64,000 nt of DNA from Chryseobacterium sp. OSA05B. GTDB taxonomy: Bacteria > Bacteroidota > Bacteroidia > Flavobacteriales > Weeksellaceae. Below the pieces are notes generated by a model, which made no database searches, had not been told where the DNA came from, and saw nothing but the letters and a program-made list of their open reading frames with translations. Both the position numbers and the translations under genes were made by a program. The first letter of the stretch is position 1. Each line of letters starts with the position of its first letter. Below, one piece after another: positions 49,747 through 59,960 of the stretch. The DNA lies in NCBI RefSeq assembly GCF_019970065.1, contig NZ_JAHXYH010000002.1:124001-188000 (forward strand). Direction: 5' to 3'.

Positions 49747-51252
49747 ATGCCACACTCGCTTACAAGCAGAACACCGAAACCAAAATATGACGTTGTACTG
49801 ATAGGCGGCGGAATCATGAGCGCCACTTTAGCAACATTGCTTCACGAATTTGATCCCAATCTGGAAATCGCCATATTCGAAAGGCTTGGCAGGTTTGCGA
49901 AAGAAAGCACAGCTGCCTGGAACAATGCAGGGACGGGGCATTCGGCTTTTTGTGAACTGAATTATACTCCTGAAAAACCAGACGGAACCGTTGATATTAC
50001 CAAAGCGGAAAGTATCGCAGAACAGTTTGAAATGTCAAAGCAGTTCTGGGCCTATCTGGTGACCAAAGGATATGTTCAGGATCCTAAAGATTTTATCAAT
50101 TCGTGTCCGCATATGAGTTTAGTATTTGGTGAAAAAGATGCTGAATATCTTAGAAAACGTCATGAGAAAATGGCAGACTCCGTTCTGTTTTCCGGGATGG
50201 AATATTCCATGGATCATGAACAGCTCAGAGAATGGCTTCCATTGGTGATGAGCAAAAGAAATCAGTCTGAGGTGATGGCAGCTACCAAAATGGATATGGG
50301 TACCGATGTCAATTTCGGAACATTAACCAGAAAAATGGGTAGACATTTGCTGGAAGATTCCAATGTTGAGGTTTTCCTGTATCATGAAGTCAAAGACGTT
50401 GATCCGAGAGAAGACGGCAAGTGGGAAATGAAGGTGAAAGACAGAATCCACAATCATAAGCAGGAAGTAGTCGCTGATTTTGTATTTATCGGTGCCGGCG
50501 GGTATGCGCTTCCTCTTTTGGACAGTTCAGATATCAAAGAAAGTGAAGGCTATGGAGGTTTCCCTGTTTCCGGGCAGTGGCTGGTAAGTCACAATCAGGA
50601 ACTTGTGGAAAAACATCATGCTAAAGTATATACTCAGGCGACTGTAGATGCTCCGCCCATGTCTGTTCCTCACTTGGACCTTAGAATTATTGATGGTAAA
50701 AAAGCACTTCTTTTTGGTCCTTTCGCTGGATTTTCCACGAAATTCCTGAAAGAAGGAAGTTATCTGGATCTTCCGGAAAGTGTTAATACTAAAAACTTAA
50801 GATCCTTATTTGGTGCCTGGTGGCATAACCTTCCTCTGACAAAATATCTTATTCAGCAGGTAGCGATGACGAAATCCCAAAGAATGCAGCACCTGAGAGA
50901 ATTTATCAAGGATGCCAACGAAGAAGACTGGGAGCTGAAAGTTGCCGGCCAAAGGGTACAGATCATCAAAAAAGATGAAAAAGATGGTGGAAAGCTGGAA
51001 TTCGGAACCGAAGTGGTAGTGAATAAAAACGGCACCATCGCTTCATTGCTGGGAGCTTCTCCGGGCGCATCCACTGCGGTATATGCCATGCTGAACGTTC
51101 TTGAGAAATGTTTCCCTGAAAAGCTGCAGGGTGAGTGGAAAGATAAGCTGTTGGAAATAGTGCCTTCTTACGGTCAGAAATTAGCCCATAATCCTGAACT
51201 TACCGAGAAGGTGAGAAATTATACAAAAGAAAAACTGGAACTGGAATATTAG
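49747..51252 (+). CDS. mqo: Malate:quinone oxidoreductase
   Basis: The protein of about 501 residues is FAD-dependent: VVLIGGGIMSATLATLLHEF is the dinucleotide motif, and WNNAGTGHSAFCELNYTPE the Mqo signature, with LFGPFAGFSTKFLKEGS later. It oxidises malate to oxaloacetate with quinone at the inner face of the membrane. The ATG at 49747 is taken as start; the longer frame from 49678 adds an unlikely segment. Confidence 0.92.
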   Translation: MPHSLTSRTPKPKYDVVLIGGGIMSATLATLLHEFDPNLEIAIFERLGRFAKESTAAWNNAGTGHSAFCELNYTPEKPDGTVDITKAESIAEQFEMSKQFWAYLVTKGYVQDPKDFINSCPHMSLVFGEKDAEYLRKRHEKMADSVLFSGMEYSMDHEQLREWLPLVMSKRNQSEVMAATKMDMGTDVNFGTLTRKMGRHLLEDSNVEVFLYHEVKDVDPREDGKWEMKVKDRIHNHKQEVVADFVFIGAGGYALPLLDSSDIKESEGYGGFPVSGQWLVSHNQELVEKHHAKVYTQATVDAPPMSVPHLDLRIIDGKKALLFGPFAGFSTKFLKEGSYLDLPESVNTKNLRSLFGAWWHNLPLTKYLIQQVAMTKSQRMQHLREFIKDANEEDWELKVAGQRVQIIKKDEKDGGKLEFGTEVVVNKNGTIASLLGASPGASTAVYAMLNVLEKCFPEKLQGEWKDKLLEIVPSYGQKLAHNPELTEKVRNYTKEKLELEY

Positions 51253-51400
51253 AGTAATAGTGAATGGTGAATTGTCAATGGTGAATTTTTTAATTTTATC
51301 GATAAAATTCACTATTCACTTGTGAAGCAAAATTCACCATTCACCATTGGCTCATTAACCAGTGCCCGTCACCATTACTCATCACTCATTACCTATTACT
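51253..51400. repeat. Inverted-repeat element of the tRNA-spacer family
   Basis: GTGAATGGTGAATTGTCAATGG and its approximate inverse (AATTCACCATTCACCATTGG) flank an AT-rich core, with a further GTGAAGC segment inside. It is the same type as the spacers in the tRNA array. Confidence 0.6.
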
Positions 51401-51408
51401 CATGATTT

Positions 51409-51816
51409 ATGGAGGTTGAAGAAATACTCGTAAAACCCATTATTGCTAAAGAACTGCTGGAATCCCTTCAAACTAAAATAGAAGAGGAAAAGCAGGTCAT
51501 TGTACACTGCTGTTTTCCGGCATCGCCGTTTTTAGGAAACCTGATCAGGATCTGGAATTCCACTTACCTTTTAGACAATCAGTCTGATCATAAAAGTAAA
51601 CTGATTCATGCTGAAAATATTACAATTTATCCCAACTGGACGGCTGTACCATTTATGCGGGATTTTTGGTTTACCTTAGTGTTTTCCGGCTTGCCGAGAG
51701 ACTGTAAAAGCTTTGATCTGAAAGAAGTCATTCCCGAAGAAGGTGGATTTTTTGTGGAATCTATTAAAAGAAATTCTCTTGATGTCTATCGGGTGAAAAT
51801 CTCAGAATCTTATTAA
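51409..51816 (+). CDS. Hypothetical protein next to the ANT(6)-like gene
   Basis: The 135-residue protein is soluble with an internal VIVHCCFPASPFLGNLIRIW segment and YPNWTAVPFMRDFWFTLVFSGLPRDCKSFDL. No family is recognised. It lies 9 nt before the adenylyltransferase gene in the same direction, so probably forms an operon with it. Confidence 0.6.
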   Translation: MEVEEILVKPIIAKELLESLQTKIEEEKQVIVHCCFPASPFLGNLIRIWNSTYLLDNQSDHKSKLIHAENITIYPNWTAVPFMRDFWFTLVFSGLPRDCKSFDLKEVIPEEGGFFVESIKRNSLDVYRVKISESY

Positions 51817-51825
51817 CAGAAAACC

Positions 51826-52698
51826 ATGAAAGCAAGGGAGAAAAAATTGGAACAGATCATCAGTTGGGCAGAAAAAAATCCTGACATCCGTGCTGTGCTG
51901 CTGACCAGTTCGCTCGTGAATCCCTATGCACCAGTAGATGATTTCAGCGATCTGGATGTAGAGCTGGTCTTTGAAAATTTGCAGGAATATGTGACCGATA
52001 AAGAATGGATCTCTCTTTTTGGCGAGCCTATTTCCATGGTGGAAGAAGATGATACTTATTTTGACGGGAAACACGCAATGAAAATGGTATTGTACACCGA
52101 TCATGTGAAGGTTGATTTTAAACTGTATCAAAAATCAGAATTTATAAAAGAAGTTCAGTCAGAAACTCTTCCGGAGGATTGGGATGTAGGGTATAAAGTT
52201 TTGGTGGATAAAGACCAATTGACGAAGGGTTTGAAACCGCCAACCTATCAATCCATTATGATTCATCAGCCAACAGAGCAGAAGTTCCGTCAACTGATGA
52301 ATGATTTCTGGTGGGATACTACCTATGTGGCAAAATGCCTTAAACGCGGTGATCTTTTTTATGCTAAATTCATGTCTGAAGATGTGATCAGGACAGATTA
52401 TCTGGTTCCTATTATTGAATGGTATATCGCCAGCTTGCACGGCTGGAACAATATAACGACCAATAAGCATGGACGCCTTTTCAAAAAACACCTGTCTGCA
52501 GAGCTCTGGACAAAAATAGAAGCTACTTTCTCAGCCAGCGATATAGAAGATAACTGGCGTGCTCTGTATGCGTTTGCGGATCTTGTGCATGAGCTTGGGA
52601 CAACTTTAGCCGGACAACTTAATTTCGAATATCCTCAGAAGCTGGAAGATGATATAAGGAGATATTTAGATGAGGTGAAATCCATGCCTCAATTTTAA
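51826..52698 (+). CDS. Aminoglycoside 6-adenylyltransferase-like protein
   Basis: The 290-residue nucleotidyltransferase of the AadE/AadK type: LLTSSLVNPYAPVDDFSDLDVELVF contains the G/S-S-x(n)-D-x-D metal motif, VKVDFKLY the third Asp, and the C-terminal helical domain (FWWDTTYVAKCLKRGDLF..YLVPIIEWY) matches ANT(6). It would adenylate streptomycin; intrinsic chromosomal forms are common and resistance is not proven. It converges with the GMC gene and overlaps it by 4 nt. Confidence 0.88.
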   Translation: MKAREKKLEQIISWAEKNPDIRAVLLTSSLVNPYAPVDDFSDLDVELVFENLQEYVTDKEWISLFGEPISMVEEDDTYFDGKHAMKMVLYTDHVKVDFKLYQKSEFIKEVQSETLPEDWDVGYKVLVDKDQLTKGLKPPTYQSIMIHQPTEQKFRQLMNDFWWDTTYVAKCLKRGDLFYAKFMSEDVIRTDYLVPIIEWYIASLHGWNNITTNKHGRLFKKHLSAELWTKIEATFSASDIEDNWRALYAFADLVHELGTTLAGQLNFEYPQKLEDDIRRYLDEVKSMPQF

Positions 52699-54278
52699 GC
52701 AAATTCATTCTGCCGGATTAGATTTTCAATACAGTATTCTGCAATAGCCGTAATAGTGACAAACGGATTGACCCCAATAGTTCCCGGAATTAAAGAGCCA
52801 TCCAAAACATACAGATTGTCGTGATCCTTTAATTTCCCGTATTCATTAGTTGCTTTACCCAATACACAGCCGCCCAGCGGATGATAGCACACATCTGCCC
52901 CAAAACCGTTATTAAATAAGAAATGACTTCTGGTCCCGCCATTAGCCCGGTTCATCTTTTTGATAAAATAATCGGCATTCTCCCTCATTTTGGCGGTATT
53001 GCTCTGGTCCCAGTCCAGACTGAGTTTTTGAGAATCAGCATCATAAGAAACTTTTCCTTTTTTATCTACCCGGTTAATGAGTAAATATAGGGCTGTAGCC
53101 ACATCCATTCCCATAGGAAGCGGAGCGATCTCTGTGAAAAACGGATGTTCCTTGTCATCCCAGTTATCGATACCACCCACAGGAATCGTAGACTGTTTTG
53201 CGCCGGTTCCGCCTGACAGAGGTTTTACCCAGTTTCTGCCGGTCATGAAATTACCATTGTTGCCCCAGCTTTTCCCGATCTGTTCATGAATCGGGAAATT
53301 ATTGACCGCATTGGATTTTAACAGCAGTTTCAAAGTTCCCATCGTTCCTGCAGCGAGAATAAGTTTTTTACAGTTAAACACTTTATCAGCAACTATAGTT
53401 CCCGAAGTATCCGTTTGCTGAACATTTAAAGTATAAGTTTTGTCCTCATTAAGCCTGATATGGTCCACACAATGAAGATCCAGGATTTCAAGATTTCCGG
53501 TATCGAGGGCTTTTTTGAGATAGGTTTTATCCAGGCTGTTTTTACCATGATTATTTCCATAAATCACTTCCGTATTGAAAGCCGAGCGGGGAACTTCATT
53601 TTTATATTCCTTCTCCATATATTGAAAATCGTAAACATTCGGAACTCTTATGGTTTTAAAGCCTGCTTTATGGGCCTCGGCTTCACCAACCCGCGTAAAT
53701 TTATAATAGGGACAGTCTTTTATAAACTGTTCTCCAATGACATTTACTTTTAATTCTTTATGGACTAAAGGAAAGTAAGTATTGTAAAATTTCTCAGCAT
53801 CCAGATCGGGAAAAACTTCCCTGAAATAGCTTTCCTTGGGTGTAACGGCCATTCCGCCATTGACCAGAGAACCGCCGCCAACACCTCTTCCTACCCAGAT
53901 ATTGATATGTTCAAAATCCATTCGGTCCAGCGTTCCTGTAAAAGGTGTCAAAGAAAATATATTCATAAACGGAGCAATCGTCTTCTTTTTCAGCCATGCG
54001 GCACTTTTTCCAGGTTTTAGCATATTGGAAAACGGAATTCCTGATTTTTCCCAGTTGAGGCCCATTTCCAGCATCACCACTTTTTTTCCGGCTTCACAAA
54101 GACGCAGGGCAGATACAGCACCTCCGTATCCGCTTCCGATAATCAGGATGGGAGCGTCGGTGATTTCTTTTTCCCGCAGATCGGTTTTGGGCTGAATGGC
54201 TTTAAACAGCTCCGTATTGAGGAAATAAAAACCTGCTCCGGCGAGAATGCCTGTCTTAATGAATTTTTTTCTGTCCAT
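52695..54278 (-). CDS. GMC oxidoreductase, cholesterol-oxidase-like
   Basis: The 527-residue FAD protein has an N-terminal RKKFIKTGILAGAGFYFL segment that looks like a signal or anchor, FAD motif APILIIGSGYGGAVSALRL, VGRGVGGGSLVNGGMAVTP and the C-terminal GCVLGKATNEYGKLKDHDNLYVLDGSLIPGTIGVNPFVTITAIAEY with the GMC signature. It probably oxidises a sterol or other alcohol in the periplasm; the substrate is unknown. Confidence 0.88.
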   Translation of the reverse strand: MDRKKFIKTGILAGAGFYFLNTELFKAIQPKTDLREKEITDAPILIIGSGYGGAVSALRLCEAGKKVVMLEMGLNWEKSGIPFSNMLKPGKSAAWLKKKTIAPFMNIFSLTPFTGTLDRMDFEHINIWVGRGVGGGSLVNGGMAVTPKESYFREVFPDLDAEKFYNTYFPLVHKELKVNVIGEQFIKDCPYYKFTRVGEAEAHKAGFKTIRVPNVYDFQYMEKEYKNEVPRSAFNTEVIYGNNHGKNSLDKTYLKKALDTGNLEILDLHCVDHIRLNEDKTYTLNVQQTDTSGTIVADKVFNCKKLILAAGTMGTLKLLLKSNAVNNFPIHEQIGKSWGNNGNFMTGRNWVKPLSGGTGAKQSTIPVGGIDNWDDKEHPFFTEIAPLPMGMDVATALYLLINRVDKKGKVSYDADSQKLSLDWDQSNTAKMRENADYFIKKMNRANGGTRSHFLFNNGFGADVCYHPLGGCVLGKATNEYGKLKDHDNLYVLDGSLIPGTIGVNPFVTITAIAEYCIENLIRQNEFA

Positions 54279-54412
54279 GTGCTCAGTGGGTCAAAAAATA
54301 TGCTAAAGAAAATGGAATGGGTATTATTTAAAACAGATTGTGTCTTTTTATTACAATTTTAACTTTTCATGCCATGAAAAATTCATAGTTTTACTTATAA
54401 TTTGAAGCATTC

Positions 54413-55030
54413 ATGAAAAAATACTTAATCATACTTCTGCTGTCTCCACTGTTTATTTTCGCCCAGAAAAAGGCTTCAAAAGAGATGGCGGAGATCCAAA
54501 AATTTCAGAAGGAACTCAATGCAGAATATCTTAATCCCAAGGAAACGCCTTTACGTGGAGACAATTTTACAAATTTTAAAGAACATCCCTTCTTTCCGGC
54601 GGATTTAAAATACAGAGTCACTGCAAAATTCGTTAAAACAGAAAATCCACAGCCATTTGATCTTCCCACTTCTTCCGGTAAAACCAAATCTTACCGTGAA
54701 TATGGAAAGGCGACATTTGAACTGGAGGGAAAACCTTATACACTGACGTTATACCAAAGTCTCGACCTGATCAAGCAGGAAAAATACAAAGACTATCTTT
54801 TTCTTCCTTTCCGTGATGCGACGAATGAGATAGACACCTACGGCGGCGGAAAATATATGGATCTGAAAATTCCGAAAGGAAACACGATTGTTCTGGATTT
54901 CAATCAATCCTATCAGCCTTATTGTGCGTATAACGCCTACGATTACAACTGCCCGGTTGTTCCTGAAGAAAACAGACTTCCGGTGGAGATCAAAGCGGGT
55001 GTAATGTATCAGGATATTTATCATCATTAA
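54413..55030 (+). CDS. DUF1684 domain protein, exported
   Basis: The 205-residue protein has a signal peptide (MKKYLIILLLSPLFIFAQ) and the DUF1684 core: YREYGKATFELEGKPYTLTLYQ, YLFLPFRDATNEIDTYGGGKYMDLKIP and CAYNAYDYNCPVVPEENRLPVEIKAG. Function of the family is unknown. It lies 4 nt before a GNAT gene. Confidence 0.9.
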   Translation: MKKYLIILLLSPLFIFAQKKASKEMAEIQKFQKELNAEYLNPKETPLRGDNFTNFKEHPFFPADLKYRVTAKFVKTENPQPFDLPTSSGKTKSYREYGKATFELEGKPYTLTLYQSLDLIKQEKYKDYLFLPFRDATNEIDTYGGGKYMDLKIPKGNTIVLDFNQSYQPYCAYNAYDYNCPVVPEENRLPVEIKAGVMYQDIYHH

Positions 55031-55034
55031 AAAT

Positions 55035-55508
55035 ATGGTCAGCTTAGCTTTTTTTAAACAGGAAGATTTCTCGGGGCTTAATTATGCCTTGGATGAAACT
55101 CAGCAGCAGTATACAGCAACGGTGGAGGATGCTTTGAAGAGAATAAGTGAGAGAAATGATTCTGAAGCGTTTGCCATTACGGTATTTGAAGATGATCAAC
55201 CCTCCGGATTTTTCGTTTTGGACTTTGGAGAAGATAAGCTTGAACTGACAGATAATAAAAAGTCAGTTCTGATAAGGTCTTTGTCCATCAATCCGGGCTT
55301 ACAGGGAAAAGGAATCGGAAAAAAAGCGATGGAAATTGTCGGTGAGTTTGTGAAGAAAAATTTTCAGGACTGTAATGAAATTGTCCTTGCAGTTAACCAG
55401 AAAAATATTCCGGCTTATCATGTTTATCTGAAAACCGGATACCTGTACGATGGAAAAACCAGAATGGGAAGAAGCGGCCCTCAATATCTGATGTATAAAA
55501 AACTTTAA
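55035..55508 (+). CDS. GNAT family N-acetyltransferase
   Basis: The 157-residue GNAT protein has the acetyl-CoA loop LQGKGIGKKAMEIVGEFV (Q/R-x-x-G-x-G/A) and NIPAYHVYLKTGYLYDGKTRMG as C-terminal strand-helix. The substrate is unknown. It is co-transcribed with the DUF1684 gene (4-nt gap). Confidence 0.88.
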   Translation: MVSLAFFKQEDFSGLNYALDETQQQYTATVEDALKRISERNDSEAFAITVFEDDQPSGFFVLDFGEDKLELTDNKKSVLIRSLSINPGLQGKGIGKKAMEIVGEFVKKNFQDCNEIVLAVNQKNIPAYHVYLKTGYLYDGKTRMGRSGPQYLMYKKL

Positions 55509-55581
55509 GAAAATTTTAAATTTAAAAATTCCATCCTGCTGAATTGTTTCCATAACTTTGAGTAACATCAAATCATACCAT

Positions 55582-56391
55582 ATGGAAATATCACTTCGTA
55601 ATCAGGTAGCTGTCGTTACCGGAGGATCCAGCGGAATCGGTTCAGGAATTGCAAAATCTCTCGCAGATGCAGGTGCTACAGTGATTGTCAATCACTCCTC
55701 AGAAAGATCAACGGATGAGGCGAAAGCTGTTTTAAAGGAAATTACTGATGCTGGCGGAAATGGAATCACTTACCAGTGCGATGTTTCCAAAGAAGATCAG
55801 GTGATCCAAATGTTTAAGGACACCGTTTCGCAATTCGGAACCATGGATATTCTTATCAATAATGCCGGAATTCAGAAAGATGCAAAATTCACCGAAATGA
55901 CTATCGATCAATGGAATGCGGTAATAGGCGTAAATCTTACCGGACAATTTCTCTGTGCCCGTGAAGCGATCAAAGAATTTCTGCGCCGGGGTATAGATCC
56001 TTCCCGTTCCATTGCCTGTGGAAAAATCATACATATAAGCTCCGTTCACGAAATTATCCCCTGGGCCGGTCATGCGAATTATGCTTCCAGTAAAGGTGCC
56101 GTCAGAATGCTGATGCAGACTCTTGCACAGGAATACGGAGCTGATAAGATTCGTGTTAATTCGATTTGTCCCGGAGCCATTCAAACATCGATCAATAAAG
56201 ATGCATGGAGCACTCCGGAAGCATTGAATTCTTTACTGAACCTTATTCCCTACAACAGAATAGGACAGCCACAGGATATCGGGAATTTAGCCGCTTTCAT
56301 CGCAAGTGATCTGGCAGACTATATCACCGGAACCAGCATTTTTGTAGATGGAGGGATGACGACTTTCGAGAGCTTTTCTACAGGAGGATAG
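55582..56391 (+). CDS. SDR family oxidoreductase, glucose 1-dehydrogenase-like
   Basis: The protein of about 269 residues is a classical short-chain dehydrogenase: TGGSSGIGSGIAKSL cofactor motif, NNAG, the catalytic Ser region HISSVHEIIPWAGHANYASSKGA with Y-x-x-x-K (YASSK), and IFVDGGMT. Closest to glucose 1-dehydrogenases. The start at 55582 is preferred over the in-frame ATG at 55558. Confidence 0.9.
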   Translation: MEISLRNQVAVVTGGSSGIGSGIAKSLADAGATVIVNHSSERSTDEAKAVLKEITDAGGNGITYQCDVSKEDQVIQMFKDTVSQFGTMDILINNAGIQKDAKFTEMTIDQWNAVIGVNLTGQFLCAREAIKEFLRRGIDPSRSIACGKIIHISSVHEIIPWAGHANYASSKGAVRMLMQTLAQEYGADKIRVNSICPGAIQTSINKDAWSTPEALNSLLNLIPYNRIGQPQDIGNLAAFIASDLADYITGTSIFVDGGMTTFESFSTGG

Positions 56392-56578
56392 GCGAGTTTT
56401 GGAGTTTGAGAGTATGAGAGTTTTAGGGTTGAGAGTTACGAGTTGCTAGTTGATAGTAATTAAGGCTTCTGCTTTTAGTCTGAAATCTGAAATCTGATGT
56501 CTGAAATCTGACGTCTTGAGTCTTTTCTCTTTATTCTTGTCTCTATTCATCAATGAAATTTTACGAAAAAACAAACAC

Positions 56579-59236
56579 ATGTCCGAAAAACAAAGACTTT
56601 CAGATCTCGAGTGGAAAATATGGGGGCCCTATGTCAGCAACCGCGAATGGGGGCTTGTCCGTGAAGATTACAGCGGAAACGGGGATGCCTGGAATTACAC
56701 CAATCATGATACAGCTGAAGCCAAAACTTACCGTTGGGGTGAGGAAGGTATTTGTGGGATCTGTGATGACCTTCAAAAGCTGGTCTTTTCCATAGGGTTC
56801 TGGAATAAGAAAGATAAAATGGTGAAAGAACGCTTCTTTGGCCTTACCAACGGAGAGGGAAATCATGGGGAAGATGTGAAGGAATATTTCTATTATCTGG
56901 ATTCCACACCTACGCATTCTTATATGAAGATGCTGTACAAATATCCACAGAACGCCTTTCCATACGAAGATCTTTTAAAAACCAATGCCGAAAGAAGTAA
57001 GGATGACCCGGAATATGAGCTGATCGATACCGGAATCTTTGATCACAATGAATATTTCGATCTGTTTATTGAATATGCTAAAGAGAGTGAACATGATATT
57101 CTGATTAAACTTACAGTCATTAATAAATCTGAAAAAGAAGCACCGATTGTCATATTGCCGACAGTTTGGTTCAGGAATACCTGGAACTGGGGATATGATG
57201 ATTACAAACCAAAGCTGGACAGTGAAGATGCAGAACATATTGAGATCAGCCATAAAGATCTCAGCATTAAAAATATCTATGCCAAGCAGTCCTCAAAGAC
57301 ATTGTTCTGTAATAACGAAACCAATATTGAAAGATTATATCAATCGGAAAATGAATCAAGATATTGTAAAGACGGAATCAATTATTTTGTGATTAATGGA
57401 AATTCGCAAGCGATCAATCCAAAAAGTAGCGGGACGAAAGCTTCCTTTTTTATTGATGAAACCCTGAAAGCCGGAGAATCCAAAACTTTTGAATTCAGGA
57501 TGACGGATAAGGATCTGAAAGAACCGTTTGCTGATTTTGATGACATTTTCGGGCTGAGAAAAAAAGAAGCCGATGAGTTTTACGCTGAAATTCAGGAAGG
57601 CATAGAATCGAAGGATGAAAAATTGGTGCAAAGGCAGGCTTTTGCGGGAATGCTCTGGAACAAAATGTTTTATCATTACAATGTAGAAAAGTGGCTGAAA
57701 GGCGATCCTGCAGAAGTATCACCTCCCAAGTCCCGTGAGAAAATCAGAAACTATGAATGGAAACATCTCAATAATGAACATATCATTTCGATGCCCGATA
57801 AATGGGAATATCCATGGTATGCGACATGGGATCTGGCGTTTCATACGATAAGCTTCTCATTAATCGATCCCGATTTTGCGAAACATCAGCTCAAACTTTT
57901 CCTGTTTGAATGGTATATGCATCCCAACGGGCAGCTTCCCGCTTATGAATGGAATTTAAGTGACGTGAATCCTCCGGTTCATGCCTGGGCCGTTTTCAGG
58001 GTATTTAAAATTGATGAATATATTAAAGGAAAGCCGGATCTTGAATTCCTGGAAAGTGCTTTTCAGAAGCTGCTTATGAATTTTACCTGGTGGGTGAATA
58101 AAAAAGACAGCAACGGGAATAATATTTTTGAAGGTGGTTTTTTAGGGCTTGATAATATCGGTGTTTTTGACCGGAACACCACACTTCCAAACGGTGAGCA
58201 GCTGGAACAGTCCGACGGAACAAGCTGGATGGCCATGTTTGCCCTGAATATGATGAGAATTGCTCTTGAGCTGGCTCTTTACAATAATGTGTATGAAGAA
58301 ATGGCGATGAAGTTTTTTGAACATTTCCTTTCTATCGCCAATTCACTGGATAATATGGGGGATGAGGAGTTCAGTCTTTGGGATCAGGAAGATGAATTTT
58401 TCTATGATGCCATTGCTTCCAGTGATGGTGATCATATGTATCTGAGACTTCGGACCATCGTTGGATTGATTCCGATGTTTGCCGTTGAGGTGATTGATGA
58501 TGAAATGATCGAAAAGCTTCCCAATTTCAAAAAAAGAATGAAATGGGTTCTTGATAATAAGCCGGAACTGGCCTCCCTCGTATCGAGATGGGAAGTGAAA
58601 GGGCAGGACTCCAAACACCTATTGTCCCTGCTCCGCGGACACAGATTAAAAAGGCTTTTGAAAAGGATGCTGAATCCCGAAGAATTCTTAAGTGATTATG
58701 GCGTTCGGGCTTTGTCCAAAGAATATGAAAATAATCCTTATACTTTAAACTTAAACGGAACGGATTATTGTGTAAAATATACCCCTGCAGAAAGTGACAG
58801 CGGACTTTTCGGGGGAAACAGCAACTGGCGCGGACCGATCTGGTTTCCGATTAATTTTCTGATCATTGAAAGTCTTCAGCGGTTTTTCTTTTATTACAGT
58901 CCGGATTTTATGGTGGAATATCCTACAGGAAGCGGAAATTATTCAAACCTGGACCAAATCGCAGATTCTTTAAGCAAAAGACTGTCTAAGATCTTTTTAA
59001 AGGATGAAAACGGAAAACGTCCTGTAAATGGACAATACGAAAGATTTCAAACCGATCCGGATTTCAAAGATTATATTTTATTCTATGAATATTTTCATGG
59101 AGATAATGGGAGAGGGGTAGGAGCTTCCCATCAAACGGGATGGACAGGTCTGATCGCGAAAATTCTGCAGCCAAGATTTTCCAAAAAAGAAATGGCAGAG
59201 TCTGAAACGGAAATGCCGGGAGAAGTGAAGGGCTAA
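56579..59236 (+). CDS. MGH1-like glycoside hydrolase (GH63-type glucosidase)
   Basis: The protein of about 885 residues has the N-terminal WGPYVSNREWGLVREDYSGNGDAW (glucosidase-like domain) and an (alpha/alpha)6 catalytic region with WDLAFHTISFSLIDPDFAKHQL, QLPAYEWNLSDVNPPVHAWA, and NSNWRGPIWFPINFLIIESL. The acid pair of GH63/MGH enzymes lies in these segments (E of AYEW and D of NDV/DV). No signal peptide after the start at 56579. It probably hydrolyses mannosylglycerate- or alpha-glucoside-type sugars. The SDR-like neighbour may act on the released glucose (inference). Confidence 0.85.
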   Translation: MSEKQRLSDLEWKIWGPYVSNREWGLVREDYSGNGDAWNYTNHDTAEAKTYRWGEEGICGICDDLQKLVFSIGFWNKKDKMVKERFFGLTNGEGNHGEDVKEYFYYLDSTPTHSYMKMLYKYPQNAFPYEDLLKTNAERSKDDPEYELIDTGIFDHNEYFDLFIEYAKESEHDILIKLTVINKSEKEAPIVILPTVWFRNTWNWGYDDYKPKLDSEDAEHIEISHKDLSIKNIYAKQSSKTLFCNNETNIERLYQSENESRYCKDGINYFVINGNSQAINPKSSGTKASFFIDETLKAGESKTFEFRMTDKDLKEPFADFDDIFGLRKKEADEFYAEIQEGIESKDEKLVQRQAFAGMLWNKMFYHYNVEKWLKGDPAEVSPPKSREKIRNYEWKHLNNEHIISMPDKWEYPWYATWDLAFHTISFSLIDPDFAKHQLKLFLFEWYMHPNGQLPAYEWNLSDVNPPVHAWAVFRVFKIDEYIKGKPDLEFLESAFQKLLMNFTWWVNKKDSNGNNIFEGGFLGLDNIGVFDRNTTLPNGEQLEQSDGTSWMAMFALNMMRIALELALYNNVYEEMAMKFFEHFLSIANSLDNMGDEEFSLWDQEDEFFYDAIASSDGDHMYLRLRTIVGLIPMFAVEVIDDEMIEKLPNFKKRMKWVLDNKPELASLVSRWEVKGQDSKHLLSLLRGHRLKRLLKRMLNPEEFLSDYGVRALSKEYENNPYTLNLNGTDYCVKYTPAESDSGLFGGNSNWRGPIWFPINFLIIESLQRFFFYYSPDFMVEYPTGSGNYSNLDQIADSLSKRLSKIFLKDENGKRPVNGQYERFQTDPDFKDYILFYEYFHGDNGRGVGASHQTGWTGLIAKILQPRFSKKEMAESETEMPGEVKG

Positions 59237-59273
59237 TAGTTGGGATAGTTGGGAGATGCTGTAGCATATCAAA

Positions 59274-59960
59274 TTATTCAAAAATCTGCTGAATAACTTC
59301 CAGCGATGTTGGGATTTTAAAGTCTGTAATATGATAATGATAATAGACGAGAAGACTGTCAAGGAAATCTTTTCTTAAAGTGTTGGGGATCTTTGTTGTG
59401 TACAGGTTTTCAGAGCACAGAGCTGTTTTCCAGATGGTTGAAATCTCTTCCGTAAACAAATGGTGGGAAGAATTCATAGAAAACGTTCCGGTTTCCGGAT
59501 CCAGATATGGCCCGTCGTTGATCAGAGGAGCAACTCCCTGAATTTTCAGTATGGTAATTAAAAAAAGAAGATGGCACTGGTAGTTTTTACCATTCAGTTC
59601 ATCGATAAATTCATCGATGCTGAAAAAGAGTCCCGGGTTTTTATTTTCGTGTCTTAAAACCTGATTTAGGAAATCTGAGATGAAGAATATGACGGTATTG
59701 GCTTTGATATCCATATACATATCATGGCTTTTCACAAGTTCAAATCTTGAAACGGAAGGGATTCCATTGCCTCTTGTAGGATTAATGGTAAAGCTGAGCA
59801 TGCTCAAAGGCTGAAGCAGAGCTTTCTTTTTATTTCTTTTGGAATAGATCCCTTTTACGAAATAAGTCTGAAAGCCGTCCTCTTCTGTAAAACAATGCAG
59901 AACTGCATCATTCTCGCCGTATTTTATGAAAGATAATAAAAATCCGTTTTGTGAATTCAT
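59274..59960 (-). CDS. recO: DNA repair protein RecO
   Basis: The 228-residue protein is typical: N-terminal OB-fold (GFLLSFIKYGENDAVLHCFTEEDGFQTYFVKGI), then the helical domain. The usual C-terminal zinc cysteines are absent, as is common in Bacteroidota. It works in RecFOR recombination repair, annealing single strands and loading RecA. Overlaps the upstream PorZ-like gene by 1 nt. Confidence 0.85.
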   Translation of the reverse strand: MNSQNGFLLSFIKYGENDAVLHCFTEEDGFQTYFVKGIYSKRNKKKALLQPLSMLSFTINPTRGNGIPSVSRFELVKSHDMYMDIKANTVIFFISDFLNQVLRHENKNPGLFFSIDEFIDELNGKNYQCHLLFLITILKIQGVAPLINDGPYLDPETGTFSMNSSHHLFTEEISTIWKTALCSENLYTTKIPNTLRKDFLDSLLVYYHYHITDFKIPTSLEVIQQIFE